Shown piece by piece: positions 22,111 through 33,092 of a DNA stretch of 64,000 bases. Within the stretch, counting starts at the first letter, position 1, and each line of letters opens with the position of its first letter. The translations under genes were made by a program, and so were the position numbers. Origin of the DNA: Xiphydria camelus (Eukaryota > Arthropoda > Insecta > Hymenoptera > Xiphydriidae). The notes beneath the pieces were generated by a model. That model was not told the origin of the DNA, ran no database searches, and was given only the letters and a program-made list of their open reading frames with translations. The stretch is from contig OY783193.1 in assembly GCA_963678675.1 (NCBI GenBank), positions 5,649,501 to 5,713,500 on the forward strand. Reading direction: 5' to 3'.

Positions 22111-23050
22111 TACCCGAGGCTCATCCTTAATTACTCGAAAATCGAAATAGAAAGCTTCAAAGCGTGACTCCACGCAGCGAGAGCCGATTTAACGAGCAAG
22201 TCGATCGCGAGAGCTCCCGCGGGACGAACTACAGCGTCGCGACGCCGCCTCCAGTTTCCCCGTACAGCCCGCGGCTACCGTTAGTCGGGAAGGGGTCTAA
22301 ACTAGACGAAACGACCGTAGCGAGAGCCGCAAGGAAGACGTAAGGACAGTTCCCCGGCCGAGAGAGCTGAGACGCGCGGAGTCTGGCCACCGCAGATTAC
22401 TTTGGTAATTGGTAAATACGAGGGGTTAGATACCTTCCAGTTTTCACCGCGGAGGGGCTCGACGGATGACTCCGGACGCGAAGAGCGGAGTTCGCCCCGG
22501 GCTCCGCGCGAGTTGGCCCCTCTCCGTCACCCCAGACCCTCGTAGGATATTCGCTTTAAGGGGGGAAATGAGCCTTAAAATTGTTTAAAGCGGTCGGAAG
22601 GAGGGTTCCGAATCCCCTTAGACTCTCCTGCCACGCGAGGCGTAGGCATAAGGGATGTTTTCCTCGAGCAGACTTCGACACTTTGGTGTCGCCAAAGTGG
22701 TCTTTCCGATTGGGTTGCAATTTTTGAGAACTTTCGGCAAATGCTTCTTTTGAACATCGAACGGTATGGTTTCATGTTAAATGCTATTGACGAACAAAAT
22801 AATGCGAATTAAAAATAGGAAATATGATTACCGGGTGGATTTCATATTCTGAGATTTCTACGTGTACCTACTCGTATCTCTTCAAAGGTACAGAAAAACG
22901 AGGTAATCTAAATCACACTACCAAAGGCATAAATAACTCCATCCTTTCTTCTATTTATACATACTCACGTTATACACGCAGAAATCCATTCCGAACAATG
23001 AAAATCAAATTAATTAGATCACATCGAAACTAGTTTATTCTGAAATCCTT
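22111..23050. other. Unique sequence, CpG-rich first half
   Basis: GC-rich 22,140-22,560, then AT-rich. Only short ORFs. No repeat family recognised. Confidence 0.4.
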
Positions 23051-23292
23051 CACTGAGAAAAATAACTCGATTAAAATAACAAAACGCATATGGGGTTAAA
23101 TGAATTTAGTTATTCCAACTAAAATACGAGTAAGTGTTGAACCGAATATTTAGTTACTATAACTACATTTCTAGTTATTCCAGCCGGAAAATGGTCAGTT
23201 TAATCAAACAGTTTGAGGAATCATATTTCACTAAACGGTTTACTCGTGATCTCCGACATTTGGTTAAATCGACCAATTCAGTTTTCTCAGTG
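23051..23292 (+). mobile_element. Family A MITE, full length
   Basis: From cactgagaaaaataactcg to cagttttctcagtg followed by TA. Family A markers in order: acaaaacgcatat, aatacgagtaagtgttgaacc, atggtcagttta, ggaatcatatttcac, gtgatctccgacatttgg. Confidence 0.88.
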
Positions 23293-24085
23293 TAGTAAAT
23301 TCGTCCCGCTTCAAGTAAAAAACGTCAGTGCGACTCGATGTACGGTACAAATCCACCGTGCATAATTTCCCAAATGAAAAATCCCCTCGACTCCGCATCG
23401 ACCTCGAAGGGAAACCTGTGTAAAAAGCCCTTCGAAGAAGAGCGACGCGCGATTCCACGATCCACTCGCGGAAAGCAATTCCGTTTCTTCGTTCGCCCGC
23501 GAGAGTTTCCGCTTTGCCTCTAATGAATAGTGATTAATTGCCGGAGCTCTCTGAGACCGACTCGCAGCCATTAAACCCGTCGGAGTCGATTCCGTCGAAA
23601 TAATTACCGACACTCTGCGCGCGCGCGGTGAGCCGCGACGCCGCGCTGTGCGCGCGCCTACAAATCATTCTTATTATTTCACCGCGCGGCGCGGCTAATT
23701 TTTAATTGCGCGACCGAGCGTAATCCCGCGCGCGCGGTTGTACGCGCGACCCTGTGTGAACGGGACAATATCGCGCGCAACGGGCACACCGCGCACCGCC
23801 TGCCGCCGCGCATGGCCCCTAACAATGTATTAACGACGCGGCACGTTAATGGGTCTCGGGTACTAGCATCACAAAACACGCGGTTGATACGCTGAAACAG
23901 AAGTCGTTCGAGAGATATACTTCCGCGTGGTTCGCGCACCGTATGCGTGTAAATCATCGGCGCTGCCACTGCGTCGTCAATGCGCGACGCGCACGCTCGA
24001 CGGTATAGGCGCGTTAATTGCGCAACCGTCGACGAGAGCTTTCTTCCTCGAAGTTGGTATTTACCTATAAATATAAGGTTGGGTG
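23293..24085. other. CpG-rich unique sequence, no gene seen
   Basis: Very CpG-dense between about 23,610 and 24,040. ORFs overlap on both strands and none is supported. Confidence 0.4.
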
Positions 24086-24139
24086 CACTGAGAGAAATAA
24101 TTGCTAGTTGAAAAAAAAAATGTTTCTTGAATCAAGAAC

Positions 24140-24366
24140 AAACTGAAACGGTAAATTTCACCGTACCTATTCGGCAGTAAAAAAGGTTCACATAGCACTT
24201 TCCGGGAAATTGATTGAGTAGAACACTAAAGTGTGTTCAATGACAGTGAAATATATTGAGCAACAGTAAAGTATACCATTCTGCTCGGTAAATTTCCCGG
24301 AAAGTGCTATATGGACCTTTCTTACCGCTAAATGCAGTAAAATTTACCATTTAAGCTTCTCTGTGT
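24140..24366. mobile_element. Palindromic element (family F) nested in family C
   Basis: The left-half blocks ggtaaatttcac, cggcagtaaaaaaggttc and atagcactttccgggaaatt are mirrored by aatttcccggaaagtgctat, ggacctttcttaccg and gtaaaattTACC in the right half. The 20-bp inner arm is perfect. The interior holds a shorter AT-rich foldback. Confidence 0.8.
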
Positions 24367-24392
24367 GACTTTTACAAATTTTTAAGAATACA

Positions 24393-24611
24393 CACTGAGA
24401 AAAAATGGCACGTTCAATTAAATCGGCGTCGGCGAGTGGGGGAATGCAGAATTGTTTGCTTCGATCAATAAATTTGGTTATAGCGATTAACGGCTATTTG
24501 AAGGAAACGGGCTGTAGTCCATTCAAGTCAATTATTAGTCGAAATAACTAATTCTGCATTCCCCCACCCGTACACGCCGATTTAGTTAAATCTACTGCAT
24601 TTTTCTCACTG
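24393..24611 (+). mobile_element. Family E MITE nested in family C
   Basis: Starts cactgagaaaaaatggcac and ends tgcatttttctcactg. The inverted blocks gtgggggaatgcagaatt and aattctgcattcccccac are perfect over 18 bp. It shares order and motifs with the copy at 35,503. Confidence 0.82.
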
Positions 24612-24741
24612 CAAATTCTTGATTGAAGAATATTACATGTTCTTGATTCAAGAATACCGTCGTGGCAACAACAAATTCTTAAGTCATTTTTTTGATCGAA
24701 GAAAACATTTTTTTTGACATCAGCAATTATTTTTCTAAGTA

Positions 24742-25820
24742 TATTTGACGTAACCATCTCGAGGGAAAGAGGGATCTTTTCCTCTCTCGAGAGTTACCTA
24801 CTGCACCGGAAGGAAAGAAGATTCTACAGAGAATGCAATTGTAGCCTGGTGTATAGGTTCGACGTGCTCCGGTGAGCAACATCGTCATCGTCTCCCCATA
24901 GTCGTGCGCTGTCGTTGCCTCGGAAAGTTCTCGCGAATCGAAAGGAAGGAGGTCGATTCTCTTGTCTCTACGGTTAGATGGTTATTTCTCAGGGGGAAGG
25001 ATTGTTTCGGCGAATTAATTAGAGAATCCTGGAGAAAGGATTTGTAGTGGGAGTATCTAGGGAGGAGCATTTATAGACAGAGAGATATACATATTATGTA
25101 TGTATGTATGCAAGGAAAAAAATATTATGAGAATATTTCAGAAATAATAATTGACGAAATAGTAAAAAGAAGGAAGTAAGAATGGCACTGGGATAAAAAT
25201 AAAAATTATAAGAGCAATCGAAAATAACACAATTAAAAATAGAAGAATATCGATGAGAGATCGATACGGAGAGAAAATATGCTCACGGATTCCCCTACAA
25301 ATATTTTGATTCCCTTATTCCGTTGGAAGGGAACGAGGATGAGTATCAAGACGACGTCAATATGCGAGCGTTTCGGGGTTACTTCTGCCTCCAAGGGTCG
25401 TGTTTACGCTTGGCAGTGTTTGACGTTGCAAGGGCGTCGCGAACAAGCATTTACTATTTGCGGGGTGGCAGAGATAATACGGGGTGAGATTTATACGCGC
25501 GCGGTTCGTGCGCGCGTGTCATTCCCCCGCACTCCGAGGGGAGATGCATTCGGCTCGTAGACTTACGCTCTGCAATTGCAATGCACAGGCGTCGTATCGC
25601 GCACGTTTCCAGTTTGCGCGAAAATTTCTCTTCGATGATTAAAGGCGAAAGGACGTTCTACTACGAATGATCGGAGGATTTATAAAAATCGAAAAAGCGA
25701 CAAAACTTTAAGTGTCTGGACTAGATATTTTAAGATGTAATCGAATCCCTGATAAATAATGCGTTAAGAATAAAACTAACACTTATAGGGGATGGTACTA
25801 AAATTATATTTCCGCTTGCA
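24742..25820. other. Unique sequence, no gene seen
   Basis: Mixed composition. The inverted pair tctcgagggaaagagg and cctctctcgagag near 24,755-24,791 is a small hairpin. ORF 25,279-25,560 has no recognisable feature. Confidence 0.4.
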
Positions 25821-26098
25821 CACTGAGAGAAATAACAATTTAGTGGCAGGAAAATATTTGTCGAACTAACAATAAGAAAATATTACGATCTTAAAATTCT
25901 TTAAGAATACAGATTCTTGGTTAAAGTTATATTCTTGATTGAAGAATGCACCTTTGTCGGGACAATGCATTTTTCCCGTGGGAAAACAATCGGGACTATT
26001 AAATATTTCCTTGCAGGAAGAAAACCATTCTGTAATTTTATCATATTCTTAAATAAAGGAAACCTTTTTTTTTGGTACACGCAAATATTTCTCTCGGT
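25821..26098 (+). mobile_element. Family C MITE
   Basis: Starts cactgagagaaataac and ends caaatatttctctcggt. It contains ctttaagaatacagattctt, gattgaagaatgcacc, ttgtcgggaca and ttccttgcaggaagaaa in family C order. No internal insertion. Confidence 0.82.
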
Positions 26099-27284
26099 TT
26101 CATATCTATAGATATTTATAGAGAAATAATTTACTTGTGAATACAACTTATCTGAGAATATAAATATATACTATATATATCTGATTAAAATAAATTACTA
26201 TTCCATAAAATATCTGTTTATATCTTTTAACGCGACGCAAACAACTATTATCACGGGTTTACATTCAAATATATCGCTTTCCCGAGTTCAGGTAACCCGA
26301 AAATCAAGGAGAGGTAACTTCTTGTGGTATCAGATCCGAGAAACTTCTCAATTTCCGTACTTCCACTTCCGCGAAAACACGTGAAGTTCGAAAACTGCCG
26401 CGAAACTTAGAGCGCAAGGAAGAAACTCGCCGCGGATACATCCCCGTCCGACTCGAACGGGGCAGGAAAATCGAAATTTACGACGAATCTCGTTCGAAAA
26501 CGAGCATCGCGGATGAACTCGATAAAAATGATCGTGAATCTATAGATCCGATCGCCTCGTAAATCGCGCGAGCCAGCAACGGAACGCGTGCCCGTATATT
26601 CCTACGCGCCCATCGCAAGTATGCACGTCGATGCACCATATCCAGGGATCCTCCCCCGGTACGTGTGTACGAATCGTTTTCCGGTCCAGCGATCAGCCGA
26701 GCAACGCTCGAAAAGATCACTTCTAAATGGCGCATGATCCGGGATAATAAAAGGGTATAATGACCAAAGCGAGCGGCGGATCACGACACGCGATCGTGGA
26801 TCGTATAATATCGGATCGCGCGCAGCCGATAAATTTATATTACTCTTATCTCGCGGAAAAGTGCTTTGCGGCCCCGACCCTAAAGACGTCGTTATCTTAA
26901 AGACATGGAATTATCCTTGACATCGTCACGAACTCCGAGGGCGTCTTCGGGATCGTTAATTCGTAGAACCGGCGCGGTGCCTCTCAGCGCGAGAGAGAAT
27001 TATAATCGCTCTCGCGGCGGCGGTGTAACCGTTTATCAGCCGCGCTTGGTTACTTTGTAATTCGTACCACTGCCAATCTTCCTTTAGTTTATCGTTTTTT
27101 TTTTTTTTCGATATGCGCGCGGTCGCATCGGTCACGGGGAACCCGTAATAAAATGTCAAAGGGGGCGAGTGGATCCCACGAAGTCACCTAGTGGGATATT
27201 TATAATTACGATGTAAATCGTTTTTTTGAGACACACGTTCGAATGGAGAATTCTTTGAAGACTGTTGAAATGGACATTTGATAA
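26099..27284. other. Unique sequence, no gene seen
   Basis: AT-rich, then CpG-richer from about 26,330. A T-homopolymer of about 14 lies near 27,095. Nothing supported. Confidence 0.4.
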
Positions 27285-27888
27285 CAGGGTGGCTGCAAAA
27301 ACTTGATTATAGAATTCCCTGATTATTCCCTGATTTTTCCCTGACTATTTCAGATCAAATTTTGTAAGACTTTCATGATATTTTTGTTTATATCAGGAGT
27401 TTTGTTTAATCAAATCAACAAAGATATAAATAATTGTAACACAAGAACACGAGGTTGCAGAAACGTATAGAGACCTTAAGACGATGAAAGACACGTGCGT
27501 TACCACTGGAAATATCTGAGCGGCAGCGCAAACTCTGCACGCAAAAAAAACAGAAGTTTTTATTGCTTCATCCAGTAGCGCAGAGACTGGAGCTCGTTTT
27601 AAAGAATTTATACAGAGTATCTAACTGTACTATATATATATGACGTACTACTGATAGCAGTAAATAAAAATATTTCCTCTGTACACATTCTTGAGAATGA
27701 GCTCGAGTCTCAACACTACTGGATGAAGCAGTAAGAATTGTTATTTTTTTTTTTTCGTTCATTGTGAAAAGTATCAACGGTAAAATTTCAAGAAATTGAC
27801 TCTACTTTATTGATAATTTCTAGTAAAAATCCAAAATTCTCTGACATTTTCCGGTTTTCTTCGATTTTTCAGGTCTGTAGCCACCCTG
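27285..27888. mobile_element. Non-autonomous DNA element with CAGGGTGGCT ends
   Basis: The left end cagggtggctgcaaaaac and right end gtctgtagccaccctg are inverse copies. Just inside the left end the motif ttccctgatt is repeated (attccctgattattccctg, tttttccctgac), a feature of a widespread class of animal DNA transposon ends. About 604 bp with no transposase ORF. The interior holds a second inverted pair (attgcttcatccagtag with ctactggatgaagcagta, about 27,565-27,735), perhaps a nested foldback. Confidence 0.72.
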
Positions 27889-29837
27889 AATAAATAACTT
27901 TAGAATCGTTTATCAGTAGAGGAATGCGACGCCTCTCAGTGGGAGAGAATTAATCAACTTATTTAATTAATATACAATTTTATCATACGATAAGTAAACA
28001 CCTCGAATCATAATTTTTATATAAAATTTCCACGATATTCACCAACGGCGTTAAAGCCGCATCCTTATCATCTCTAATCGAATGACGCATCCTCGCGGCG
28101 AGTTACCCTCCGCTCGAAAGTGTCTTCGCGATACGCGGGAACGTCTCCGGCGCGGCCCGCGCGAGATAGCACAAACTCGCCTCGCGCAGGAATGCAGAAT
28201 CGACTCGGCGGTTACGGCAATTTTTTCCAGGTCTTTAACGGAATTTTTCCGCGGACGTTATTGCTTCCGAAGCAATTATAAGTACAGTAGCTCCGGACAG
28301 AATTGCACATTGCACACCCCCCGCCCTCTCCTCGGCTCTGTAATTGTTTCGATGATTCCACTGCGCGCGGCGCGAGAGAGGCGCACCGGCAATTGCACCT
28401 GCTTCGATTTTGCTCGCTTTTTGCGAGGGGCGATCGTATTATTCCCATCCGTCCATCCAGCGACCTCGGCACGCAACCTCGAGACCCGATTGATACAACG
28501 CCGCCTATTACTACTTCTCGGCTCCGCGCCCCTCTGGCTGACCATATCGATGCCGATCGGTTGCAGCCAACGCCCCCTTCGCATGGACTTCGCGCGGTAT
28601 CCAGGTCTCGTTAGAGAAATTCGACGTATTCGCGTAACGTTTCGACTAACTGCGGAGAAATTCCGAGTCGATAAGTTTAACCGCCTTCGTCTATCAATTG
28701 CAGGTGGGATGGGCCCGTGCGATTACTTCTGCATACCGTAAAACGAGGTAATTATATACTTGGCCTCGGTATTCGAAGTTTTTCGAAGGGAAAGAATCCG
28801 AATTGAAAGTAAGCCGTTAGAGATGCGAAGAAAATTAATATGCAGATAATATTTGTCTAGTTTTTTAAGAAGTTGAAAATATCTCCGTACGTTGAAAGCC
28901 AATTATGTATACGATGAAAAAGTAAAGTGGAGTAATGTAAGGCTTCTCCAATTGGTAACTATTATAATCGTTAAAATTTAAAGGCACCATAATGTCCGAT
29001 ATTCTACTCATTAAATACTTAATATAAATTTTTCAAATTTCGAAAAGGAGTAAAAAGGAGATACCACACGGGTCCTAAAATTAACATTACTTTTCATGCA
29101 GAACGATTAGGCAGATTCAAATATTTCATCCTAATCTGCCAATGAGACAAAGAGTGATATGCAACAAACGAGGACCACCTACATTTTTGCCAATGAATCA
29201 AGTCATCGCCTACAGAATTGTAATGAATCAATTGCAATTTATCGGATCCGTTTCCTCGCCGCTCGATTCCCGCGCAAAGTAGTAACGCCCCGGCATTCGC
29301 CGGACAAGTCGAACACCCTGACATTTCCGCGTAATGACACAGGTATTCCAGTTTTCCCCGACTGCTCGGTACTCCGCGATATATATATATTACGAGTATA
29401 TATGTATATAGAGGCGCACCAGTCACCGGCGAGTGGTGAAAACTGGGAAGAAAGCGATCGAACGCGAGCGACAGGGTGCGTGCTCCTCGGACATGGAAGG
29501 AGCCGACAAGCGACAATCGGTTCCCAGCAGCTCGAGCGCGACCTCTCGGCCCCTCGGTGGGCCGCGCCCACCATAAAAGAAAACCATCAGCCGGATCGAA
29601 GCGTGCACCGACCGCCGAGACCGACACGCTGGACGGTTGGTATGTAGCTGCACGCTCAGCGTATGAAACGTACGTACGCGTATCTCGGCACGGGTACGTG
29701 ACGTGTACACGAATACGCACGTAGTTGGCCTGTAACGCCTACCGGTTGCTCGTAGTGCGAAAAAATACCCGCTGCAAGGTAGAAATAAGCTGGTCGAATT
29801 CGATTTTGATCTCGAAGCAATCATTTTTTCTAAGCTA
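27889..29837. other. Unique sequence, CpG-rich patches, no gene seen
   Basis: Holds a 219-codon ORF (28,082-28,741) and several 110-208-codon ORFs overlapping on both strands at 29,094-29,824. All are Arg/Ser/Pro-rich and contradict each other frame by frame, so I do not call genes. A short alternating TA tract is near 29,380-29,415. Confidence 0.4.
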
Positions 29838-29930
29838 AGAAATATTTCGTTGGGTCAAGTAAATATATATTATTTATTAGAATGTCTCTTTCGTTGAAAT
29901 AGAAATAGAATAACAGTCAATGTGTGTGTG
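29838..29930 (-). mobile_element. Family G fragment
   Basis: Contains agaaatatttcgttgggtca, attatttattagaatgtc and ttgaaatagaaatagaataaca, matching the middle of the family G copy at 40,700. Both ends are missing. Confidence 0.6.
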
Positions 29931-29949
29931 AACATTTAATCTTGAACCT

Positions 29950-30112
29950 ATTTTTTAGGGGTTTACAGTAAATCGATTTTTCATTTGATCAAAACCTCAC
30001 ATTGAGCTTAAAATAGGACCGATTTAGACTCAACGCACAGGGCTTCTAAAAAATGCAAAATAGACCGACCATAAACCTAAAATACTAGGCATAAAATTTC
30101 GACTCACGATTC
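29950..30112 (+). repeat. Family O dispersed repeat, diverged
   Basis: The blocks aaatcgatttttcattt, aaaacctcacattgagc and ttaaaatagg parallel 37,537-37,640. Later blocks aaacctaaaatactaggc and aaaatttcgactca resemble 37,700-37,730 and a short stretch near 12,230-12,255. Confidence 0.55.
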
Positions 30113-31546
30113 CCTCTCTAAATTGGCCTACGGCGCAGAGGAAGGAGGATCGAATAAAGCCAGCAGCGTCGTATTTAACCCGCGATAAAAAGAGCGCCCG
30201 AGAGAATCCTGTCGAGGATCCTTACCGAGTCTAGACCGCGCGATACACGTGTATACGTATATAGGAGCGCGATGGTTACGCGCAAGAAGAACCCGCAAAG
30301 TTACGACGGAGCCGATATAACGACCTGTAAAATATGGCGCGAATGCGCAATACAGAGTACCTGTGATTCGAGAAGGAGGAGGAGGAGGAAGAGGACGACG
30401 ACGACGACGACGACGACGACGCGGGAACTCGCGTAACAACCTGTCGTGACAGATACGACTCTGACCTCGCTTCCACGACACCCATTATATGCAGCGAGCA
30501 ATCCTAAAGCTGCTGCTTTGCCACGATGCGAAAACGCGACCAGCCGACTCGACCGCGCGGTCGTGCTCACCCCTCGTGCTATACGATTCCCTCGGCATAC
30601 TTGCCTCGCGGTTTTTTTCCTCGTCGCGTCGTTACGTCGTTGCGACGTTTTTTGCCGGGCGCTTTCCCTAGAAAAAGGAAAGAGAGGTGCGCCGTACCGG
30701 CTGCGCGAAAATGGAAGTCGAGAAAAAATTAGCGACTGTGGGAGACGAAGCGAAGAAACACGTTTCCTTTCTCTCGACGGTACTCGTCGGTTATTATTAT
30801 ATTTTGACGGATTTTGGAGAAGTAGAAGAACGCGCGCCGAGACATGTTTTTGGTGATTCGAGAGGGTATTTTGAATTTACTGGATCGTTTCTGATATTTA
30901 CATTTTTTCTTAAAGTTAAATAAACATTTACCCCTTAAGCGCGTCAACGTTAACGCGCTTCGAAAACATATTCGACCGCCACGAAGAAGGGCTGGAATGA
31001 GTGTCTTTGAATGGAATTCGAACTCCGCGCGTTCCAGGCGACGACGTCGCCTCTCGTCGTCGCGCAGCGGCGTAACGTCAGCGCGTCTTCGTTCCTTTTT
31101 CGGCCGAGCGCCTTTCGACTCTTTGCGAACCAATTAATCCAATAATTGAACGAGAAAGCGGCCCGCGCCACAAATCACCATTAACGACACGCGCGGGGCC
31201 GTCAACGTTTGTTGCTCCTTTCGCTACAGCGCTCCCTGCCCCCGACGCGTCGATCCGCACCGGGGCTGCGATTATCTCGATAATTGGGTTTTTGTCGTTA
31301 AAGCTTTACACACTTTGACTCTTCGATGAGCGCTCGCCGAGCGCCGTGCCTCCTTCGCGGTTTCGAAGGGAAATTCGCTTCAGTCTTTACGGCACAGGGT
31401 AAAAATCATCCCCTTCGTCCGCGAATCAATTGATAAAATACTACGTTATGGATCTCTGGTCCCCGCAGTATTTGACACAAAATATTCTTACGATTAGCGG
31501 AATTATGCTATCGAGTATAATACAATTGTGCAATTTTCTATTTGTA
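30113..31546. other. CpG-rich unique sequence with triplet repeats
   Basis: Holds a purine triplet run passing into about 10 ACG units at about 30,371-30,420. The triplets create long Ser, Arg and Val homopolymers in overlapping minus-strand ORFs, which are artefacts. CpG-rich to about 31,280, then mixed. No supported gene. Confidence 0.45.
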
Positions 31547-31976
31547 CACTGAAAAGAAATTATCTTGTGATCGAAATAAAAGTGTTTCTGAATAGTTCTA
31601 GAGCAGAGCACATTTATTCAATTCGAATGAGTACTAATTTGATCTAAATAATATTCAATTAAAGCAATAATATTTATATACGTTTAATTAGGTGTTCATT
31701 CTAATCGAATAAATCAACCGGTACCAGAAAAAAAGCACGTATCTTTTCGCTATCATTGAGGAACGTCGAAATTTATTGCTATGCGAGGAAAAATCATAAG
31801 TCCTTGTTGTCAATGATGTAACTTATGGCTTTTTCTCCCATAGCAACGAGTTACAATGTTCTACAATGATAGCGAAAAGATACGTGCTCTTCTTTTCTGG
31901 TATTAATCAAAATGTGCTCTTAGGACTACACAAAAACATGCGTTTATTTCGATCGAACGATTCTTTTTCCTCGGTG
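31547..31976 (+). mobile_element. Family D MITE with a nested palindrome
   Basis: Starts cactgaaaagaaattatctt after TA and ends ttctttttcctcggtg followed by TA. Shares with 47,975 the blocks gatcgaaataaaagtgttt, ttattcaattcgaatgagta, gatctaaataatattcaa and atgtgctcttagga. Interrupted by the element at 31,724-31,900. Confidence 0.8.
31724..31900. mobile_element. Palindromic element nested in family D
   Basis: The ends ccagaaaaaaagcacgtat and atacgtgctcttcttttctgg are inverse copies, continuing inward with cttttcgctatcattg and caatgatagcgaaaag. TA flanks both ends. An inner pair, cataagt and acttatg, continues the foldback. 177 bp. Confidence 0.85.
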
Positions 31977-32842
31977 TAGTAAACTTGATCATTATCGGTA
32001 ACATAATCGATTAATTACGCTCTTAATTCATATTAACAATTTTTATTTAGTGCAACTGATTATCTTCGATAGCACAATTACTTTGATCGTAAAATAATTC
32101 GATTCATTTCAATTTTCCTCGCACGAAGGATTTCCATTTTTCTTCGATGGCTTTCCAAAAAAAATCCGCGCCTCGCGCGACACACCGAAGTACCTACCCC
32201 GAGCGAGTAATCGAGTTGCCGCGGAAGGGGGATGGCGTATAAAGGGCACAAAGATTCGCTCCAAGATAAACTGGAAAGAGCCCTCAACCCTCCTTCTCCT
32301 TCTTTCCGGAGCCGACGACTGTGTGCAACGGCGGTAGGTCATTTCGACTTTATTGCAAGGGCGTTCTCGAGAGACGAAGGGAGACCCTCTCGGAGTACTA
32401 ATGCATCGCGAAGTGCTAATTACGGGCTGCGTTGTGTTTCCCGGTAATAGCCGGGAATTTTATGGACCCCGCAATGCGTACCGCGTTCCATCGACGCGAT
32501 GCGCGACGCCGACGCACCCCTCCCTCAAGAATCGCGTCCCCCTTCCCGCTCCTCTTAGTGATTGGACTTTCCAATTATCCTACGGCCATCATACGTGGCC
32601 TCTAACGAGTTCGATAAATAATCTTCCGTTTGACGAACTGCGCCCTTGGGAATATCGGGATAAAGTAAGTCGAGTTGAGAATGCTATTTCATACTTATCT
32701 CTCCGTTGCATTTTGCAATGTGTAACGGCCAAATGAGTTAAAAAAGAAGAAAATAAAGTCACTTTAACTGGTATTTCATTTAATGGCTCGCATTGTGTTC
32801 CCCACCGTTTAATCAATTTGCGAAATTCAAGAACTATACTTG
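31977..32842. other. Unique sequence, no gene seen
   Basis: AT-rich flank, then a mixed part with a 127-codon ORF (32,353-32,736) without features that I can identify. Confidence 0.4.
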
Positions 32843-33092
32843 CACCGAGAGAACAGTTTATTAACGGTTAATAAATGTTAAATACGGCGAAATAAATATT
32901 TCGTGAAGACAGGAAAGCATGTGTTAATTATTAAAATATTGATTTCATTCGAATGGTCGCCTCGAGAGATCTAATTGTGCCAAAATAAATATCGTAATAA
33001 TTAATGAATATTTACTGAATTCAATAAAATGTTTATTTCGTCATATTCAAACAAACATTTATTAGCAACGGAAACATTGTTTTCTCGGTATG
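32843..33092 (+). mobile_element. Family G MITE
   Basis: Starts caccgagagaacagtttatt and ends gaaacattgttttctcggt. The interior follows family G: ggttaataaatgtt, cggcgaaataaatatttcg, attattaaaat, atcgtaataattaa and acaaacatttattagc. The halves are partly inverted copies. Confidence 0.8.

Larger units (their letters stand above)
24086..24741 (+). mobile_element. Family C MITE carrying two separate insertions
   Basis: The left part is cactgagagaaataattgc to about 24,140 (tgtttcttgaatcaagaac). A short bridging piece at about 24,368-24,391 (acaaatttttaagaatac) and the right part (24,612-24,741; gattgaagaatatt, tgattcaagaatacc, gatcgaagaaaac, catcagcaattattttt) together rebuild the family C order. 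The gaps are filled by two palindromic elements annotated separately. Confidence 0.8.

Noticed and set aside
28082..28741. 219-codon plus-strand ORF
   Set aside because: Overlaps three other ORFs in other frames, has strong Arg bias and shows no recognisable domain.
29094..29824. Minus-strand ORFs of 208, 111 and 133 codons
   Set aside because: They overlap one another and a plus-strand ORF of 162 codons; mutually exclusive and composition-driven.
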